Positions 26,394-29,845 of a stretch of DNA of 29,845 nucleotides are shown one piece after another. The notes beneath the pieces were generated by a model, which saw only the letters and a list, made by a program, of their open reading frames with translations, was not told the DNA's origin and searched no databases. The DNA lies in NCBI GenBank assembly GCA_038326165.1, contig JBBQJT010000047.1:1-29845 (forward strand), written 5' to 3'. This DNA is from JAEUUM01 sp038326165. GTDB lineage: Bacteria; Bacteroidota; Bacteroidia; Chitinophagales; Saprospiraceae. How positions within the stretch are numbered: the first letter of the stretch is position 1; each line of letters starts with the position of its first letter. A program made the translations under genes and the position numbers.

Positions 26394-27005
26394 ATGACAA
26401 TGGTAAAAATAAAATTGGTTAGACAAGTAGAATCGCGACTTCCTTCGAGTTATGGTGAATTTCATGTCTATGCATTCAGTGAGCTAGCGGATGATAAGAT
26501 GCCCCATGTGGTGTTGTTGAATGTTGATACAGATTTTGAGAAGCCTGTTACCGTTAGGATTCATTCGGAATGTCTCACTGGTGATGTGTTTCATTCACTC
26601 CGATGTGATTGTGGTGAACAATTGGATGAATCAATGGAATACATCAAGTTACACGGTGGAGTTCTGATTTATTTGAGACAAGAAGGGAGAGGTATTGGCT
26701 TGATTGAAAAGTTGAAAGCCTACAATCTGCAAGATGAAGGTTTAGACACCTTTGAAGCCAACACCGCACTCGGCCATCAGGAGGATGAAAGAGATTTTAC
26801 GCCTTCTATTCAGATTTTGAAAGATTTAAATATTCATGAAATAGATCTAATAACCAATAATCCCGCAAAGCTTGAAATATTTTATGACAGCGGAATTGTT
26901 GTGAGGAATCGGATTGATCTGGCTATTCCTTACACTAATGAAAATAGGGACTACCTCCTTGCCAAAGTAAAAAAGAAAGGACACTTTCTAAATCGTATTT
27001 TATGA
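26394..27005 (+). CDS. ribA: GTP cyclohydrolase II (riboflavin synthesis), stand-alone
   Basis: First committed enzyme of riboflavin synthesis: opens GTP to 2,5-diamino-6-ribosylamino-4(3H)-pyrimidinone 5'-phosphate, formate and pyrophosphate. 203 residues, without the DHBP synthase (RibB) domain often fused in front. Zinc ligands are Cys60, Cys71 and Cys73 in HSECLTGDVFHSLRCDCGEQ. The catalytic/GTP-binding regions are YLRQEGRGIGL and the late ITNNPAKLE. An alternative ATG two codons later (26400) would start at MVKIKLVR; the two cannot be told apart by sequence. The last bases overlap the mazG start by 4 bp (ATGA), implying translational coupling. It follows the macroglobulin gene by 33 bp with no terminator evident between. 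Confidence 0.95.
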   Translation: MTMVKIKLVRQVESRLPSSYGEFHVYAFSELADDKMPHVVLLNVDTDFEKPVTVRIHSECLTGDVFHSLRCDCGEQLDESMEYIKLHGGVLIYLRQEGRGIGLIEKLKAYNLQDEGLDTFEANTALGHQEDERDFTPSIQILKDLNIHEIDLITNNPAKLEIFYDSGIVVRNRIDLAIPYTNENRDYLLAKVKKKGHFLNRIL

Positions 27006-27793
27006 GAGATGTCCAACAGAAAGCCTTCGGCAGATTATTGGATGTTATGGATGATTTGCGTGAAAAATGTCCCTGGGATCGCAAGCAAACAATGGATTCA
27101 CTTAGGAATCTCACCATTGAAGAAGTCTATGAATTGGCTGATGCAATCATTGAAGGAAGTACTGCCAACATCAAAGAAGAATTGGGAGATGTCATGCTGC
27201 ACCTTGTATTTTATGCCAAGATCGCATCTGAAGATGGTCATTTTGAAATATCTGAAGTATTGAATGATGTTTGTGAAAAACTAATCAAGCGACATCCACA
27301 CATTTATGGCGATGTTGTAGTAGCCGATGAAGACGAAGTAAAGCGCAATTGGGAACAATTGAAATTAAAGGAAGGTAAAAAAGGAATATTGTCAGGCGTC
27401 CCCAATTCATTGCCAGCAGTAATTAAAGCTTATCGCATGCAAGAAAAAACCAAGCAAGTGGGCTTTGAGTGGGAAAATGCTGATCAGGTTTGGGCCAAAG
27501 TAGAAGAAGAAATAGCTGAGTTGAAGCAAGCAGTTGCCTCCGGTGTCCAAACTGACATGGAAGATGAATTTGGTGACGTATTCTTTTCCTTGGTAAATTA
27601 TGCAAGGTTCATCAATGTTGATCCTGAATTAGCCCTTGAGAAAGTGAATAAGAAATTCAAGGCAAGATTTGAGTACATCGAAGCCCATGCAGCTATGCCA
27701 CTCTTAGAAATGAGCTTAAGTGAAATGGATAAATTGTGGGATGAAGCAAAAATTTACCTAAAGCAGCAAGCCTCAATCAATAGGGTCAGGTAA
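27002..27793 (+). CDS. mazG: Nucleoside triphosphate pyrophosphohydrolase MazG
   Basis: Hydrolyses non-canonical or surplus (d)NTPs to monophosphates. 263 residues with two MazG domains. The first (about 1-110) has CPWDRKQTMDSLRNLTIEEV, the metal-binding EEVYELADAI and KEELGDVMLHLVFYA. The second (about 140-245) has VEEEIAELKQAV and MEDEFGDVFFSLVNYARF. ATGA overlap with ribA suggests coupled expression. The 3' end overlaps the convergent gap gene by 21 bp (27773-27793), so mazG and gap share their last codons on opposite strands. Confidence 0.95.
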   Translation: MRDVQQKAFGRLLDVMDDLREKCPWDRKQTMDSLRNLTIEEVYELADAIIEGSTANIKEELGDVMLHLVFYAKIASEDGHFEISEVLNDVCEKLIKRHPHIYGDVVVADEDEVKRNWEQLKLKEGKKGILSGVPNSLPAVIKAYRMQEKTKQVGFEWENADQVWAKVEEEIAELKQAVASGVQTDMEDEFGDVFFSLVNYARFINVDPELALEKVNKKFKARFEYIEAHAAMPLLEMSLSEMDKLWDEAKIYLKQQASINRVR

Positions 27794-28780
27794 TTCAGCG
27801 ATTTTGCCAACCAATTCAGTCAATCTATTGCTGTATCCTGCCTCATTATCATACCACGCTGAGATGTTTACGATATCCCCAATCACCTTGGTTAGCGGAG
27901 CGTCAAATATGGCACTGTGCGGATTGCCAATGATATCGCTAGAGACCAAAGGATCCGTATTGTAGCTGATGATATTTTTGAAATCAGTACTTGCCGCATT
28001 TTGAAAGACGGCATTAATTTCTTCCTCGCTTACCTTTTTATTCAGCAGGCAAGTAAGATCAACAATACTTCCTGTAATAACTGGAACCCGGTAGGCCTTA
28101 CCTGTTAATTTGCCTTTGACTTGTGGATAGACTTCAGCTACGGCCTCAGCTGCACCTGAAGTAGTAGGCACAATATTAACTGCAGCAGCTCTTGCTCTGC
28201 GAAGATCTCGGTGGGGCGCATCTTGTAAATTTTGATCCGCAGTATAGGCATGCGCAGTGACCATGATGCCCTCCTTGAAGCCAAAATTCTGATCCAACAC
28301 CTTAACCAAAGGAGCAAGACAATTGGTGGTACAAGATGCATTGGAATAAATGCGGCTATTGTCTGAAATTTTTTCATCATTGACCCCGAGTACAATTGCT
28401 TGCACATTTCCTTTGGCTGGAGCGGATATCAGCACCCTTTCAGCCCCAGCTTGGAGGTGCATTTTGGCTTTTTCAGAATCAGTGAAACTGCCAGTAGATT
28501 CAATGACTACATCGATTTTCAAATCCTTCCATGGCAACTCCAAAGGATTTTTGATTGCCATTACTTTTATCTTTTTGCCTTCGATGGTGAAGCCTTCCGC
28601 ATCCACCGTAATCAGTTTGTTCCATATTCCTTGCGCGCTATCATATTTCAAAAGGTGCGCCAAAGTTTTGCTGTCGGTAAGATCATTGATAGCTACAACC
28701 TCTATATCATTTTTCTCCATGAGCAATCTGAAAGTCAATCTTCCAATTCTTCCAAAACCATTTATTGCTATTCTTTTCAT
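27773..28780 (-). CDS. gap: Type I glyceraldehyde-3-phosphate dehydrogenase
   Basis: Glycolytic oxidation and phosphorylation of glyceraldehyde 3-phosphate to 1,3-bisphosphoglycerate with NAD. 335 residues from the ATG at 28780; the frame opens seven codons earlier at 28801 but MKRIAINGFGRIGR is the family start. Motifs: NAD fold GFGRIGR, Asp33 in AINDLTD (NAD rather than NADP preference), catalytic Cys150 in SNASCTTNC, and the C-terminal WYDNEAGYSNR. Its last 21 bp overlap the end of mazG. A possible -7 box on the minus strand (TACCTTTA, 28856-28863) lies 75 bp upstream but has no -33 element. Confidence 0.97.
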   Translation of the reverse strand: MKRIAINGFGRIGRLTFRLLMEKNDIEVVAINDLTDSKTLAHLLKYDSAQGIWNKLITVDAEGFTIEGKKIKVMAIKNPLELPWKDLKIDVVIESTGSFTDSEKAKMHLQAGAERVLISAPAKGNVQAIVLGVNDEKISDNSRIYSNASCTTNCLAPLVKVLDQNFGFKEGIMVTAHAYTADQNLQDAPHRDLRRARAAAVNIVPTTSGAAEAVAEVYPQVKGKLTGKAYRVPVITGSIVDLTCLLNKKVSEEEINAVFQNAASTDFKNIISYNTDPLVSSDIIGNPHSAIFDAPLTKVIGDIVNISAWYDNEAGYSNRLTELVGKIAELPDPID

Positions 28781-28984
28781 GCTATTAATTTTATACACCA
28801 ATTAAACGTTTCAAATCAAGATCTGTTTGAGTGGATACTAATATTTGGTAAAATGTAAAGGTAACATTTTGATTTGAGTGGATTTGGGTTAAATTATTAT
28901 GTGGATAAATACAGTATCTATTGCTGTTTGATCCAATTTCTTTGGACATGAAATAAAGAATTGTAAATTTTTTTTCGTTTAGTA

Positions 28985-29015
28985 TTTGTGTGAAATAGTA
29001 AAGTGTGTATCTTTG
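28985..29015 (+). promoter_or_regulatory. tRNA-Glu promoter (TTTG-N19-TATCTTTG)
   Basis: A -33 TTTG at 28985-28988, a 19-bp spacer and -7 TATCTTTG at 29008-29015, 17 bp before the tRNA. It is the best match to the Bacteroidota promoter consensus in the window. Confidence 0.75.
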
Positions 29016-29032
29016 CAGTCGCTAGCAAAAAT

Positions 29033-29104
29033 GGCCCGTTCGTCTATCGGTTAGGACTCAGGATTTTCATTCCTGCAAGAGGGGTTCGACTCCCCTACGG
29101 GCTA
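29033..29104 (+). tRNA. tRNA-Glu (anticodon UUC)
   Basis: 72 nt. The acceptor GGCCCGT pairs with ACGGGCT with a G1-U72 wobble, discriminator A at 29104. The D arm contains CGGTTAGGA. The anticodon stem CAGGA/TCCTG closes the loop TTTTCAT, so positions 34-36 read TTC. The T arm GGGGTTCGACTCCCC is perfect. CCA is not encoded. It has its own promoter and terminator, so it is a monocistronic tRNA unit. Confidence 0.96.
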
Positions 29105-29109
29105 CTTTC

Positions 29110-29148
29110 AAAATGCCTTCTGAATTTCAGAAGGCATTTTATTTTTGA
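29110..29148 (+). terminator. Strong intrinsic terminator after tRNA-Glu
   Basis: Perfect 15-bp complementarity (29110-29124 with 29126-29140; core TGCCTTCTGA/TCAGAAGGCA) leaves a minimal loop and is followed by TATTTTTG. The A-run before and T-run after make it potentially bidirectional, also serving the minus-strand DUF3820 gene whose stop is at 29158. Confidence 0.85.
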
Positions 29149-29157
29149 ACAAAATTA

Positions 29158-29391
29158 TCATTTTGGATTGGCTTTTAAAGGATGTAGCAGATATTCTAAT
29201 CCATTGAGCTTCAGCTCATAAATCATTTCCAGTTGTTTCCCTATTTTGCCTTCAGGATATCCTTTATTTTTAAACCACACCACGTAAAGTTCAGGTAAAT
29301 CAATCAAATACCTTCCCTGATATTTGCCAAAGGGCATACGGGCATTTGCCAGTTGCACCAATTCCTGTTGTTGGTCGGGATTAAAATTCAA
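29158..29391 (-). CDS. DUF3820-family small protein
   Basis: 77 residues, cytoplasmic, ATG start. MPFGKYQGRYLIDLPELYVVWF followed by KGYPEGKIGKQLEMIYELKLNG is the signature of the DUF3820 family (also labelled putative quorum-sensing-regulated virulence factor), a short protein often annotated near nucleic-acid genes but with no agreed biochemical role. The gene fills the full family length. It converges with tRNA-Glu, sharing the hairpin between them, and lies about 100 bp downstream of the T9SS protein gene on the same strand. Confidence 0.85.
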   Translation of the reverse strand: MNFNPDQQQELVQLANARMPFGKYQGRYLIDLPELYVVWFKNKGYPEGKIGKQLEMIYELKLNGLEYLLHPLKANPK

Positions 29392-29493
29392 AGGTTGATA
29401 GCTTATTGGGTGTAAATGTAGTAAAATCTATCGCGTAGAGGCTAAAGCAATTTATTGTAATTCTTGAAATTTCTTTCTCCTAACAAACAAATA

Positions 29494-29845
29494 TCACCTT
29501 ACCACCATCACCTCACCTGCAAGTATTTGGACAGTGCCATTGATATTGCGGATTTGCGCATGCCACACATAGACGCCATCATCTGCTGGTTTGTTATTGA
29601 TAGTTCCGTCCCATCCTAGGGAAGGATTATTGGCAGGGATGTCTGTAGTACGAAATACTTGTTGACCCCATCGGCCATAGATCTCCAAGTATTCAACGGT
29701 CCAGATAGCAGGATCAGCGTAAATGCCAAAACGGTCATTGTTGCCATCGCCATTAGGGGAGAAAACATTGGGCACATAGATTTTAACTTGTGAGTCCACC
29801 TTGACATTGATGTTGTCGGAAGCTTTGCAGCCATTGATGTCAGTT
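29494..29845 (-). CDS. C-terminal end of a T9SS type B (gliding-associated) surface protein
   Basis: The frame is open to the window edge, so only about the last 116 residues are visible. TDINGCKASDNINVKVD near the edge is the end of a PKD/SprB-like repeat. After it comes a complete type B C-terminal sorting domain (about 95 residues): VPNVFSPNGDGNNDRFGIY, EIYGRWGQQVF, GWDGTINNKPADDGVYVWHA and ILAGEVMVVR. That domain sends large adhesins through the type IX secretion system to the cell surface. The full gene upstream is probably several kilobases long, judging from the family. The reading frame begins outside the window; the GTG at 29799 is internal. Confidence 0.9.
   Translation of the reverse strand, partial: TDINGCKASDNINVKVDSQVKIYVPNVFSPNGDGNNDRFGIYADPAIWTVEYLEIYGRWGQQVFRTTDIPANNPSLGWDGTINNKPADDGVYVWHAQIRNINGTVQILAGEVMVVR

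Noticed and set aside
28350..28858. Plus-strand frames of about 150 residues opposite gap
   Set aside because: Two overlapping frames cover the same antisense region; gap is unmistakable on the other strand, so these are shadows.

Overview
The window is a low-GC chromosomal segment from a member of the Bacteroidota, probably a relative of the Saprospiria or Chitinophagia. This rests on four signs. Type IX secretion (T9SS) C-terminal sorting domains of both kinds are present: type A at 17056-17538 and type B at 29494-29845. Several genes carry the Bacteroidota -7 promoter box TAnnTTTG, clearest before rplY and tRNA-Glu. There are lipoproteins and small outer-membrane barrels of Bacteroidota style, and an alpha-2-macroglobulin lipoprotein. 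No species can be named from the sequence alone. Layout: (1) 1-3357 holds the 3' part of glutaryl-CoA dehydrogenase, an OmpA-type cell-envelope protein with an N-terminal jelly-roll-like region, and a 3-oxoadipyl-CoA-type thiolase. The two enzymes fit CoA-ester catabolism of lysine, tryptophan or aromatic compounds. (2) 3403-6147 holds two adjacent multi-pass membrane proteins, possibly GT-C-like glycosyltransferases. (3) 6167-7976, minus strand, is a two-gene unit for a putative barrel protein and a lipoprotein, both of unknown function. (4) 8235-14559, plus strand, is a run of mostly housekeeping genes: prs, rplY/ctc, a nitrilase-superfamily omega-amidase-like enzyme, an NlpC/P60 lipoprotein, adk, obgE and a helical-repeat protein. 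uvrC converges on it from the minus strand. (5) 16393-17055 has no visible gene. (6) 17056-20373 encodes a small T9SS-sorted protein and, 6 bp further on, a 942-residue modular fibre-like secreted protein with tandem repeats. A strong terminator follows. (7) 20829-27793 carries a large alpha-2-macroglobulin lipoprotein with an intact thioester motif, then ribA and mazG, which overlap by 4 bp. (8) gap (GAPDH) converges on mazG and overlaps its 3' end by 21 bp. (9) 29033-29104 is tRNA-Glu with its own promoter and terminator. A DUF3820 gene and the 3' end of a large T9SS type B surface protein follow on the minus strand. Most of the window is core metabolism and information processing interspersed with cell-surface proteins. 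There is no sign of CRISPR, insertion sequences, integrases, prophage structural clusters or a recognisable defence system. The most unusual item is the modular fibre-like protein at 17545-20373: it joins a Bacteroidota N-terminal domain, a 78-bp tandem repeat, a strict 36-bp repeat, a hydrophobic stretch of about 50 residues and a phage-tail-like C-terminal domain. The regulatory-looking hairpin that contains the thiolase -7 box is the next most interesting. Neither is evidence of a complete undescribed system.
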